A stretch of DNA of 12,301 nucleotides, taken from the NCBI GenBank assembly GCA_030425745.1, contig JAUHZW010000043.1, forward strand, positions 1 through 12,301. Direction: 5' to 3'. The translations under genes and the position numbers were made by a program. Under the pieces are notes generated by a model, which ran no database searches, was not told the DNA's origin, and worked only from the letters and a program-made list of their open reading frames with translations. This DNA is from Actinomycetes bacterium. Its GTDB lineage: Bacteria; Actinomycetota; Actinomycetes; S36-B12. This document shows, in pieces, positions 5,817 to 12,301 of this stretch; within the stretch, counting starts at the first letter, position 1; the number at the start of each line of letters is the position of its first letter.

Positions 5817-7625
5817 GTGACTGGTGATGCCGCTCCCTCGTGGTGGCAGCGGTTGGGTGGCCCCAATGCCGTGTCGATGCCCGCCTGGCTGCTGACGCTT
5901 CCCTTCGCGGTCGCGGCCTTCCTCTCGAGTGCGATCCTGATCGCCGAGGCACCCGAAGCTCCGTCCCTGCCCTTCATCCTGCTTGTCGTGCCGGTGGGCG
6001 GCCAGATGCTCCTGGGGCTCATCTGCTGGCTCGCGTGGCTGACCGTTCTTCGCCCGACGGGCAGATCCAATCGGCCCGTCGTCGCGATCATGACGTTCGC
6101 GGTGGCGGGACTGGTGCGTGCCCTGTGGGTGCACTACGCGTCCGTCGTGGCCTTCGGGTACGACGATCCACGGGCCTTGGTGCGCCTGATCAGTGGCACC
6201 CTCGTGACGGTCGTCCTCCTGGCGATCGCCGCACTCATCGTCGATGGCTACCGACAGCACCAGGCGACCCGTCGCTCTCTGGCGACCCAGCTCGCGCGCG
6301 AGGAGGAGTTCGAGGCGCAGGCCCGGGCCGCGCTGCAGCAGTACCGAGCGGAACTGCTCGCGGGTGTGGAGCAGAGCGTCCTTCGTGAGGTCCGCGCGGT
6401 GATGACTGAGGCAGGAGACCGCGATGCCGTTCCGGAGCGGCTGTCCGCTGTGACCCGACAGGTGCTGCAGCCACTGACGCTCTCGCTGCGCTCGGAGGGT
6501 GAGCACCTGCAGGTGCCTGAGGGGCGCGGAGTGGTGACGCGGCGGACGGTTCGCGGCACTGTGCGAGGAGTCCTCATGGTGCGCCCGTTTGCTCCCGGGG
6601 CGTCGGCGTTGTTGGCAGCAGTGCTGTTCGGCGCGACAGTCACGTCGATCTGGGGTGTGTCGATCGCAGCGGGATCCCTGGCCATCATCTCGGTGACGTT
6701 GTGGATCGGGTTGTCTGCTGCCGAACGTCTCATCGCCCCTCGTCTGACGCGCTTGCCTGCCTCCGCTGGCGTGGTCTTGACCCTCATCGCCTGGATCTCC
6801 ATCGCGGCCGCCGGCGTGCTCCTCATCCTGATCGTCTACCGCGATGAGGCTGCCGCGCCGCCCAATGCCGTTCCCATCGGGATCATCACGTCGCGAGGCC
6901 TGCTGTTCGCCCTCGCGGCCATCGTTGCGCCGGCGATCGCCTTCGGCATCGCCCGCCAGTGGGCTGATGACGAGGATCGACTTCGCGACTCGGTCAAGGC
7001 CGTTGCCCGGAAGGCGGCTGCCGTGCAGCTGGAAGCCTGGTCGGAGAGGCAGCAGCTCGGTGCGCGCCTGCACGGCACGGTGCAGGCCGAGGTGGTGGCG
7101 GCGGCGGTGCGCATCTCGGCCGATCCCGAAGCCGACCCGCAACCCGTGCTCGAGGACCTCCAGGAGCGCATCTCTGATGCGCTGGTGCACGCGGTCACAA
7201 CGGACTGGCGGACCCTGCTTGACGATCTCCGAACAGTGTGGGGTCTGTCGATCGATCTGACGATCGTCGTGTCCGAGGATGTCGCCGTCGTTCTCGATGC
7301 GCACGCGCCGGCAGCCCGGGCAGTGGTCGAGGTGATCCGTGAGGGGATCACCAACGCGGTCCGTGCGGGAGGCGCCGATCGAGTCGAGGTGGCGGTGTCC
7401 TGTGACGATCGAGTGATCCGCCTCGTGATCGTCGATGACGGCGCAGGAGTGAGCGGCGACGAGGCGCGAGGCGCAGGATCACAGATGCTCGATGATGTCT
7501 GTCTTCGGTGGAATCGGTCCTCTGAAGGACGAGGGACGACGCTCGAGGCACTCGTGGCGGTGAGTGATTCGCCTTTCCGCTCGCCGGGAGGCGCTATCGT
7601 CCGGGGCTCGGGGGTGAGCGCATGA
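5817..7625 (+). CDS. Integral-membrane sensor histidine kinase (HisKA_3/HATPase type)
   Basis: A 602-residue sensor kinase, partner of the response regulator that follows. Two groups of about four membrane helices (22-43, 52-78, 88-113, 122-143; then about 262-300, 318-341, 360-378) are separated by a cytoplasmic helical stretch with coiled-coil character (about 145-255). After the last helix comes a dimerisation segment with the probable phosphoacceptor H419 in RQQLGARLHGTVQ, an unusual form of the NarL-family H-box. The ATPase domain (about 500-585) shows the N-box IREGITNAVRAGGA (N513), the G1 box VDDGAGV (539-545) and GRGTTLEALV near the end. Start GTG 5817 is supported by the -10 six bases upstream. 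The last four bases overlap the next gene (ATGA). No extracellular sensor domain is evident, so it may sense a membrane or intracellular signal. The family is firm; the signal is unknown. Confidence 0.85.
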   Translation: MTGDAAPSWWQRLGGPNAVSMPAWLLTLPFAVAAFLSSAILIAEAPEAPSLPFILLVVPVGGQMLLGLICWLAWLTVLRPTGRSNRPVVAIMTFAVAGLVRALWVHYASVVAFGYDDPRALVRLISGTLVTVVLLAIAALIVDGYRQHQATRRSLATQLAREEEFEAQARAALQQYRAELLAGVEQSVLREVRAVMTEAGDRDAVPERLSAVTRQVLQPLTLSLRSEGEHLQVPEGRGVVTRRTVRGTVRGVLMVRPFAPGASALLAAVLFGATVTSIWGVSIAAGSLAIISVTLWIGLSAAERLIAPRLTRLPASAGVVLTLIAWISIAAAGVLLILIVYRDEAAAPPNAVPIGIITSRGLLFALAAIVAPAIAFGIARQWADDEDRLRDSVKAVARKAAAVQLEAWSERQQLGARLHGTVQAEVVAAAVRISADPEADPQPVLEDLQERISDALVHAVTTDWRTLLDDLRTVWGLSIDLTIVVSEDVAVVLDAHAPAARAVVEVIREGITNAVRAGGADRVEVAVSCDDRVIRLVIVDDGAGVSGDEARGAGSQMLDDVCLRWNRSSEGRGTTLEALVAVSDSPFRSPGGAIVRGSGVSA

Positions 7626-8296
7626 GCCGCGATCGTGTCACCGACACTCAGCGCCGGGTGCTGGTCATCGAGGACGAGGGTCTGCTGCGCACGATGCTCA
7701 GGGACGTCCTGACGGCCGCTGGATTCTCGGTGCTGGCGGTAGCGGATGCTGCCGCGGCGGCGCGTCAGTTCGACGAGTTCGATCCCGACGCGATCCTCAG
7801 CGACATCGACCTCGGCTCGGGTGTCAGCGGACTGGACCTCATCGTGTCGCTCACCAAGCACGCCCCGTACCTGGGCGTGGTCATCCTGTCGAACTACGAG
7901 GTGACCGCTGACTATCGCCAACGATGGCTGAGCCGAGCGCGCTACCTGCGCAAGAGTGACGTGACGGATACCGCAGCGGTGGTGTCCGCGCTCGAGGCGG
8001 TGCTCACGGGAGCCGTTGACGGAGCAGGCGTGGCAGCCGCCGATGCCGCGGACCTGCTCGCGGGGCTGACCTCGACCCAGGTCCAGGTCCTTCGCATGGT
8101 GGCCGAGGGTCTGAGCAACGCCGAGATCGCCGAGCGTCGCGGCTCGACCGTCGGTGCTGTGGAGCACGTGCTCAACCGGACCTTCACGGCGCTGGGCCTG
8201 GCGAACGATCCGACGCGGAACCTGCGCGTGATGGCGGCCCGGATCTACCTCGAGGGGGCCGGCCGACCGGGCACCTCGACGGTGACGTCAAGGTAG
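7622..8296 (+). CDS. LuxR/NarL-type response regulator
   Basis: A 224-residue DNA-binding response regulator. The receiver domain (about 11-130) has the acidic pair E17-D18 (VIEDEG), the likely phosphorylation site D61 in ILSDIDLG, S90 in VVILSN and the conserved lysine K111 in YLRKSD. The C-terminal LuxR-type helix-turn-helix (about 149-210) reads LTSTQVQVLRMVAEGLSNAEIA, then ERRGSTVGAVEHVLNRTFTALG. The start overlaps the kinase stop as ATGA, so the two are co-translated. The protein ends TSR at a TAG inside a 17-bp box that recurs before the next-but-one gene. Candidate targets are the two secreted-protein genes downstream, which share that box; this is inference from position. Confidence 0.92.
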   Translation: MSRDRVTDTQRRVLVIEDEGLLRTMLRDVLTAAGFSVLAVADAAAAARQFDEFDPDAILSDIDLGSGVSGLDLIVSLTKHAPYLGVVILSNYEVTADYRQRWLSRARYLRKSDVTDTAAVVSALEAVLTGAVDGAGVAAADAADLLAGLTSTQVQVLRMVAEGLSNAEIAERRGSTVGAVEHVLNRTFTALGLANDPTRNLRVMAARIYLEGAGRPGTSTVTSR

Positions 8297-8302
8297 CCCC
8301 AC
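8286..8302 (+). promoter_or_regulatory. 17-bp box, copy 1, upstream of the propeller gene
   Basis: CGTCAAGGTAGCCCCAC is identical to 9936-9952. Its first base is 59 bp before GTG 8345, and its last base is 31 bp before the first base of the -10. If transcription starts at the start codon, the box covers -59 to -43, a usual activator position. It overlaps the last two codons and the stop of the response-regulator gene. Confidence 0.65.
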
Positions 8303-8328
8303 GTTCGACAGGGAGACGTGGGGTAACC
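8292..8328. promoter_or_regulatory. Inverted repeat spanning the box and a mirror half-site
   Basis: CCCCACGT (8297-8304) and ACGTGGGG (8316-8323) form a perfect 8-bp inverted repeat with an 11-base loop. With mismatches the arms extend to GGTAGCCCCACGT (8292-8304) and ACGTGGGGTAACC (8316-8328). This could be a two-half-site operator for a dimeric regulator or an RNA hairpin after the response-regulator stop. There is no T-tract, which makes a terminator less likely. Copy 2 of the box (9936) lacks the mirror arm. Confidence 0.5.
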
Positions 8329-8332
8329 CTCA

Positions 8333-8338
8333 TACGGT
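8333..8338 (+). promoter_or_regulatory. -10 element of a leaderless promoter for the propeller gene
   Basis: TACGGT, six bases (CCGCAC), then GTG 8345. No -35 hexamer is visible at 16-19 bp, which would fit dependence on an activator bound at the 17-bp box. Confidence 0.6.
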
Positions 8339-8344
8339 CCGCAC

Positions 8345-9946
8345 GTGTTCCGCCGTCCTCGACACCTTGGTTCCCCTGCCATCAGCCTGCTCGCAGGCGC
8401 GTGTCTCACCGTGCCCGGCGTGGTCGCGGCTCCCTCGGCCACGGCCGCGGGCGTGTCCGTCACCTGCACGAACTACACCACCGGTGACGGCCTGGCGAGC
8501 AACGGGGTGGCGGGAGTCTTCGCCGATGGCGACACGATCTACGCCGCCACCGATGCCGGCCTCAGCATCTCGACCGACGCCGGGATCAACTGGACGAACT
8601 ACACCGCCTCCGACGGGCTCGGCAATGACCGCACGTGGTCCGTGTACGCGGACGGCGCGAGCATCTACGTCGGCACCTTCAGCGGCCTCAGCATCTCGTC
8701 GGACGGCGGGGCGAATTGGGTCACCAGGACGAAGGCCAACAGCGGTCTCGCGGACAACGTCGTCCGAGGAGTCGTCGCTCGGGGGTCCACGATCTACTCC
8801 GCGATGATGATCAACTTCGGCATCTCATCCGACGATGGACTCTCGTGGTCCAACTACAGCTCCGGCACCGGACTCGCCTCCATGTGGGTTCAGGGTGTGT
8901 CGGAGAGTGCGGGCACGGTCTACGTCGCGACTACCGCCGGCCTCAGCATCACGTCGGACAACGGCGCGACATGGGTGAGCCGGGGCACCGCCGATGGCCT
9001 GCCTTCCAGGAACGTGCAGGCAACCGATGCGAGCGGCAGCAGGGTCTTCGCCGCCACCGGCGGAGGGCTCGGCGTCTCCAGCGACGCAGGTGCCACATGG
9101 TCCCAGCGCACGACGAGTGACGGCCTGGGCAGCAACGGCACCTACGGGGTGTCCGTCGGCGGCAGCATCGTCGCCGTCGGCACGTACAGCGGCTTGAGCA
9201 TCTCCACCGACGGCGGAGCGAGCTTCACCAACTACACGACCAGTGATGGGCTCGGAGCCGATCTCGTGGGGAGTGTCTACGTCGATGGCAGCACGGTCTA
9301 CGCGGCAACCTCCAGTGGACTGGGTGTCTGCACGGTGGAGTCTCTCGGGTCGGACGCTCTCATCGACCCTGACGCATCGCGCTTCGCCTTCCACTTCCTC
9401 ACCTCCGACGGTGGGCCATGCCTGGCTGACGTGACGGTGGTGGATGGGCAGACGTTCACATTGCCGACCTCGGAGGTGGCCTGCACTCCGGAGGGCACGG
9501 AACTGGTGGGCTGGTCGGTGCCGCGACAGGCGGGGAGCTTCTCGCCGGGTGGTCGAGTGAAGGTGTCGGGTGATCAGTGGTTCCGTGCCGTGGCGATGAA
9601 CCCGCGGGTGCGGGTGACGTATGACGCGAACGTCGGCATGGAGGCGCGGTGTCTGGCTGGCGGAGCGGATGTCGAGGACGAGTCGGGCAGGCACAAGGTC
9701 GTGGAGGTGGAGCGGGCCGGTCGCCTCGCCTTGAGCGCTCCCTGCACGCCGGCAGGGTGGGAGCTCGCCGGATGGACCACTCAGCCGACCGTCGAGGGAG
9801 CCCACCGAAATATGGCCGGGGCCTTGAGAGCTGGTCCCGGGGAGGAGGTCCCCGGGACGTGGGCGCTGCCGCCCGATCCGGTCAATGACGTGCACCTGTA
9901 CGCCATCTGGGCGCCGGCGGGCGCGACGAAGCAGGCGTCAAGGTAG
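8345..9946 (+). CDS. Secreted seven-blade Asp-box beta-propeller protein with two InlB-like modules
   Basis: A 533-residue exported protein. A basic start (MFRRPRHL) and hydrophobic core end at a likely signal peptidase site after A35 (SATAA). Residues about 41-329 are seven repeats of about 42 residues with the pattern NYTTSDGL...V.GVYVDGSTIYAAT..GLSIS. The first six end in an Asp box (S/T-x-D-x-G-x-x-W/F, for example SSDAGATW), as in BNR/sialidase-type propellers. Two divergent modules follow (about 345-420 and 421-523) resembling InlB B-repeat / Listeria-Bacteroides repeats, with ELVGWSV and ELAGWTT cores and a final LYAIWAP. The mature protein has six Cys (41, 329, 359, 380, 436, 467). 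There is no catalytic sialidase signature, no LPxTG and no C-terminal membrane helix, so it is probably released or non-covalently surface-bound. Function is unknown; binding or adhesion is a guess. Confidence 0.85.
   Translation: MFRRPRHLGSPAISLLAGACLTVPGVVAAPSATAAGVSVTCTNYTTGDGLASNGVAGVFADGDTIYAATDAGLSISTDAGINWTNYTASDGLGNDRTWSVYADGASIYVGTFSGLSISSDGGANWVTRTKANSGLADNVVRGVVARGSTIYSAMMINFGISSDDGLSWSNYSSGTGLASMWVQGVSESAGTVYVATTAGLSITSDNGATWVSRGTADGLPSRNVQATDASGSRVFAATGGGLGVSSDAGATWSQRTTSDGLGSNGTYGVSVGGSIVAVGTYSGLSISTDGGASFTNYTTSDGLGADLVGSVYVDGSTVYAATSSGLGVCTVESLGSDALIDPDASRFAFHFLTSDGGPCLADVTVVDGQTFTLPTSEVACTPEGTELVGWSVPRQAGSFSPGGRVKVSGDQWFRAVAMNPRVRVTYDANVGMEARCLAGGADVEDESGRHKVVEVERAGRLALSAPCTPAGWELAGWTTQPTVEGAHRNMAGALRAGPGEEVPGTWALPPDPVNDVHLYAIWAPAGATKQASR
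8465..9331 (+). repeat. Seven tandem ~126-bp propeller repeats
   Basis: Codons 41-329 repeat about every 42 residues, with near-identical short stretches such as GGCCTCAGCATCTC recurring. Blade boundaries by residue are about 41-83, 84-125, 126-168, 169-210, 211-252, 253-294 and 295-329. The repeats are diverged at DNA level, so the array is not a very recent expansion. Confidence 0.8.
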
Positions 9947-9952
9947 CCCCAC
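9936..9952 (+). promoter_or_regulatory. 17-bp box, copy 2, upstream of the GLUG gene
   Basis: Identical to 8286-8302 and at the same distance from the next start (59 bp to ATG 9995) and -10 (31 bp, last box base to first -10 base). It again overlaps the final two codons and TAG of the preceding gene. The 42 bases between the box and the start codon do not align with those of copy 1. Confidence 0.65.
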
Positions 9953-9982
9953 ATTTCGAAGCCTGTGATCCTGCAGCGTTCC

Positions 9983-9988
9983 TAGCCT
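9983..9988 (+). promoter_or_regulatory. -10 element of a leaderless promoter for the GLUG gene
   Basis: TAGCCT, six bases (GCGCGT), then ATG 9995. The hexamer and spacing match those of dcd. No Shine-Dalgarno and no convincing -35 are present. Confidence 0.6.
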
Positions 9989-9994
9989 GCGCGT

Positions 9995-12301
9995 ATGCGC
10001 GTCGTGCCATCGACTGTCTCAGCACTGGTGTCTGCCGCCGTGGTGGCAGCGGCACTCGTCGGAGCCAGCGCGCCGGTGGCCGCGGACACCGGATGTCCCA
10101 CGGCATCGAGCGGCTATTCCGGTGGTGACGGCTCGGAGGGCAGTCCGTACCTGATCTCGTCTCCAGCGGATCTTCAGCGTCTGCATGAGACCAGCGCAGA
10201 CTGGGGCGCAGAGGGGTCGCCCCTGCACTATCGACTCACCAACGACATCGACATGGGCAGCTGCACCTGGGTCGGAAGTGCGCTGGGCAAGTCCGTCTGG
10301 GGTGGATACACCGGTCTGGCCTTCCAGTCCGTCCTCGACGGTGACCACCACGAGATCTCGAATCTCAATGTCTCCGTCATCGTCGGGCAGGGGAAGGCCG
10401 GCCTGGTGCCGACGCTGGGTGGGTCCGGCGTCATCCGAGACCTGGGCTACCGAAACGGGACGGTGACCGCTGGCGGCAGTGAGAACGGCGCCGTGGGTGG
10501 TCTCGTCGGCGTCCTGTTCGGCGGGCTTATCGAGAACTCCTGGGCCAGCGTGACCGTCGTCTCCCAGGCGACTGGCGGCTACGGACGCGCTGCTGGAGGT
10601 CTGGTCGGCGTCCTCCAGACCGGCACGGTCAGCAACTCCTTCGCGACCAGCACTGTGAGTGCCGAGGCAGCCTCAGGAACCAACGTCGGCGAACTCGGGG
10701 GTCTGGTGGGCACCGTGGTCCATGGCCGAGTCGAGAACTCCTATGCGACCGGGACTCCCGCCAATGGCACGGGGAGCACCGGTCCGGTCGGCGGTCTCAT
10801 CGGAAAGGCCGCACGAGGCGTCGGCAACATCGCGTCGAACTACTGCGAGCATGCCCCCTGCATCGCGGGGGTGACCACCACGCAGGCGGTATCGCCCATC
10901 CCCACGGACTTCTGGGACTACTACGACGCCGGCTGGGACATCGGCTACGGCGCCGCTGGATCGGGGGGAGCGGTGTGGGGCATCTGCTCGTCCGTCCCGT
11001 ACCTGTCGTCCTTCACCTCGAGCGCGGGCTGCTCTCCGGTCGCACCGTCGATCTCCAGTGTGACCGCCTCGGGGACGGCGACGGTGGGCGAGACCCTGAC
11101 CGGCACGGTCGGGACTCTCACCGGTACGCCCACACCCCAGCAGGCCACGTACCAGTGGGAGGTGGCCGACAGTTCCGCCGGCACCTACACCGCGGGGACG
11201 GGGAGCGGAGCAACGTCGCTGTCCTACACGCTGCCGCCCGCCGAGGCCGACAAGTACGTCCGCCTGACCGCAACGGTCAGCAACGGCACGACGACAGCCG
11301 ATGTGTCATCGGCCGCCGTGGGTCCGGTGTCGGGCCTCCAACTCACCGATCCCACGGCGGTCACCGTCTCCGGTGGAGCGACTCCTGCCTCGATCGTGGT
11401 GACCTTCACCCCGCCGACCAATGCCCCGTCGGGGCAGACCTACTCGGCTGACGTGTACTCGAACTCGGCGCGCACCCGGCTCGCGACCTCGGTCACCGGG
11501 TTCGCGTCCGGCGACACCATCTCCGGTCTCACCGGCAGCAGCCGCTATTGGGTCGTGGTCACCGCTGACGCGTCGACCGGCTACTTGGCCTCCACCTCGT
11601 CGACGGCGAACGGATACGCGAGCGCGGCAGCGTCCTCCCCGGGCAGCGGCAGTGGGAACGGCGGAGGTGGGGGCTCCGCGGAGTCCGGGGACTCTCCCGC
11701 GGAGGAGGACGACGATCCGGTGCGCGATGAGAAGGGCGGGGCGGTCACCACGCGACCTCGTCCAGTGGAGTCGGTGCGCCGGCCGACGCTGCCCCCTGTC
11801 GCTGCAGCCCCAGGGCGTGCCCAGACGCCAGACGGTGGCACGTTCGCCACCGAGGTCGACTCCCAGCGGCCTGGACTCCGCCGCGGCGGAGTGCACGTGC
11901 CTGACGAGTCAGAGCTCAGACTCGACAGCGAAGCACTGATCCTCGAGGCGCTGTACAAGGCGCGGAGGACGACGGATGCGCGAGCTCGCGTGGAGGTCGA
12001 CGAACTGGTCCAGCTGACCGGGCCTGAGGTCCCGGCCGGCACGCAGGTCGTCGGCTGGGTGCAGGACCGCAGCGGATCCTGGTACACGCTGGGCGCGTAC
12101 GAGGCGGGCAGGTCGGGCGTCGCTGTGACTGCTCTCCGGCTGACGGATGTCGGCGAATACGTTCTCGCGATGACAACGGAGGCCACGTCTCGCAGCGGCC
12201 TGCGAGCTGGGATGCGCGCTGGGACCAAGGAGCCGATCTGGGGCGACAGCGTGATGCGCGTCTTCGTCACGGTGGTCCCCAAGAAGAGCGCAGGGTCTCG
12301 C
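9995..12301 (+). CDS. Secreted GLUG / Ig-like / Fn3-like surface protein, 3' end outside the window
   Basis: An open frame of 769 codons from ATG 9995 to the window edge with no stop. A signal peptide (hydrophobic residues 8-26) with a likely cleavage site after A30 (APVAA) is followed by an N-terminal domain starting at C34. Three clear GLUG repeats (about 168-186, 201-219, 235-253) follow the pattern GGLVG...G.(I/V).NS(W/F/Y)A(S/T), with a degenerate fourth (GGLIG, 266-270, then SNYCEHAPC). Residues about 350-445 look like an actinobacterial Ig-like domain (TATVGETLTGTVG, YQWEVADSSAG) and about 449-545 like fibronectin type III. A Gly/Ser then acidic linker (549-580) leads to a proline-rich stretch and a beta-rich C-terminal region (from about 620: VVGWVQDRSGSWYTLG, GEYVLAMTTE) that I do not recognise. 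Probably a cell-surface adhesin-like protein; any wall anchor would lie beyond the window. Confidence 0.82.
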   Translation, partial: MRVVPSTVSALVSAAVVAAALVGASAPVAADTGCPTASSGYSGGDGSEGSPYLISSPADLQRLHETSADWGAEGSPLHYRLTNDIDMGSCTWVGSALGKSVWGGYTGLAFQSVLDGDHHEISNLNVSVIVGQGKAGLVPTLGGSGVIRDLGYRNGTVTAGGSENGAVGGLVGVLFGGLIENSWASVTVVSQATGGYGRAAGGLVGVLQTGTVSNSFATSTVSAEAASGTNVGELGGLVGTVVHGRVENSYATGTPANGTGSTGPVGGLIGKAARGVGNIASNYCEHAPCIAGVTTTQAVSPIPTDFWDYYDAGWDIGYGAAGSGGAVWGICSSVPYLSSFTSSAGCSPVAPSISSVTASGTATVGETLTGTVGTLTGTPTPQQATYQWEVADSSAGTYTAGTGSGATSLSYTLPPAEADKYVRLTATVSNGTTTADVSSAAVGPVSGLQLTDPTAVTVSGGATPASIVVTFTPPTNAPSGQTYSADVYSNSARTRLATSVTGFASGDTISGLTGSSRYWVVVTADASTGYLASTSSTANGYASAAASSPGSGSGNGGGGGSAESGDSPAEEDDDPVRDEKGGAVTTRPRPVESVRRPTLPPVAAAPGRAQTPDGGTFATEVDSQRPGLRRGGVHVPDESELRLDSEALILEALYKARRTTDARARVEVDELVQLTGPEVPAGTQVVGWVQDRSGSWYTLGAYEAGRSGVAVTALRLTDVGEYVLAMTTEATSRSGLRAGMRAGTKEPIWGDSVMRVFVTVVPKKSAGSR
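10496..10753 (+). repeat. GLUG repeat array within the surface protein
   Basis: Three units of about 19 residues, spaced by about 33 residues, share GGLVG at the start and NS(W/F/Y)A near the end. This is the GLUG motif known from secreted bacterial adhesins and IgA-protease-like proteins. Confidence 0.75.

Noticed and set aside
5001..7304. 767-codon open frame on the minus strand
   Set aside because: It lies antisense to the diguanylate cyclase and kinase, both of which have clear domains. Its product is rich in R, H, D, G and Q with no recognisable motif, typical of a high-GC shadow frame.
6836..8167. 443-codon minus-strand open frame
   Set aside because: Antisense to the kinase and response regulator; its composition is Ser/Arg/Thr-rich and non-specific, and no ribosome-binding or leaderless signal precedes it.
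8465..9331. Repeats in the propeller gene as a CRISPR or DNA satellite
   Set aside because: They keep the reading frame, follow a 42-residue protein period and are diverged at DNA level, so they are protein repeats.
8825..9895. 356-codon minus-strand open frame
   Set aside because: Antisense to the propeller gene, whose repeat pattern and signal peptide show the true frame.
11581..12282. 233-codon minus-strand open frame at the right end
   Set aside because: Antisense to the GLUG protein; Ser/Pro/Arg-rich with no domain. The plus-strand frame continues without a stop and carries the domains.

Overview
The window is high-GC DNA with dense, short-spaced genes, GTG starts and several apparently leaderless promoters. 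Together with the close match of its dCTP deaminase to the mycobacterial type, this points to an actinobacterium (Actinomycetota). Micrococcales is my guess from the type of secreted proteins and two-component kinase; the sequence alone does not settle the genus.

Layout. Positions 18-2192 (minus) encode a two-half FUSC-family membrane protein. Divergent from it is a 70-residue membrane protein (2304-2516), followed by two strong tandem hairpins. dcd (2719-3294, plus) meets a VapBC-type toxin-antitoxin pair (3291-3916, minus) tail to tail, with overlapping stop codons. Divergent from the antitoxin is a phosphoribosyltransferase (3988-4494). Next, on the plus strand, come a membrane PAS-GGDEF diguanylate cyclase (4593-5786), an 8-TM sensor kinase (5817-7625) and its LuxR-type response regulator (7622-8296). 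Two secreted proteins follow: a seven-blade Asp-box propeller protein (8345-9946) and a GLUG/Ig-like/Fn3-like protein (9995 to the window end, still open).

How the genes may work together. The left half looks like core and housekeeping genes (nucleotide metabolism, transport) with a toxin-antitoxin pair placed between dcd and the phosphoribosyltransferase. The right half looks like a signalling-to-surface module: diguanylate cyclase, kinase and regulator, then two exported multi-domain proteins. The strongest unexplained signal is here. The same 17-bp box (CGTCAAGGTAGCCCCAC) occurs in front of both secreted-protein genes, exactly 59 bp upstream of the start codon and 31 bp (first base after last base) before the -10 hexamer in each case. 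The sequence between box and -10 is not conserved. This suggests a shared activator site, with the adjacent response regulator as the obvious candidate.

A second window-wide pattern is TANNNT followed by exactly six bases and then the start codon. It appears in front of five genes, and a near match with a consensus -35 precedes the antitoxin, so most transcription units here are probably leaderless. No tRNA, rRNA, CRISPR array or insertion sequence was seen.
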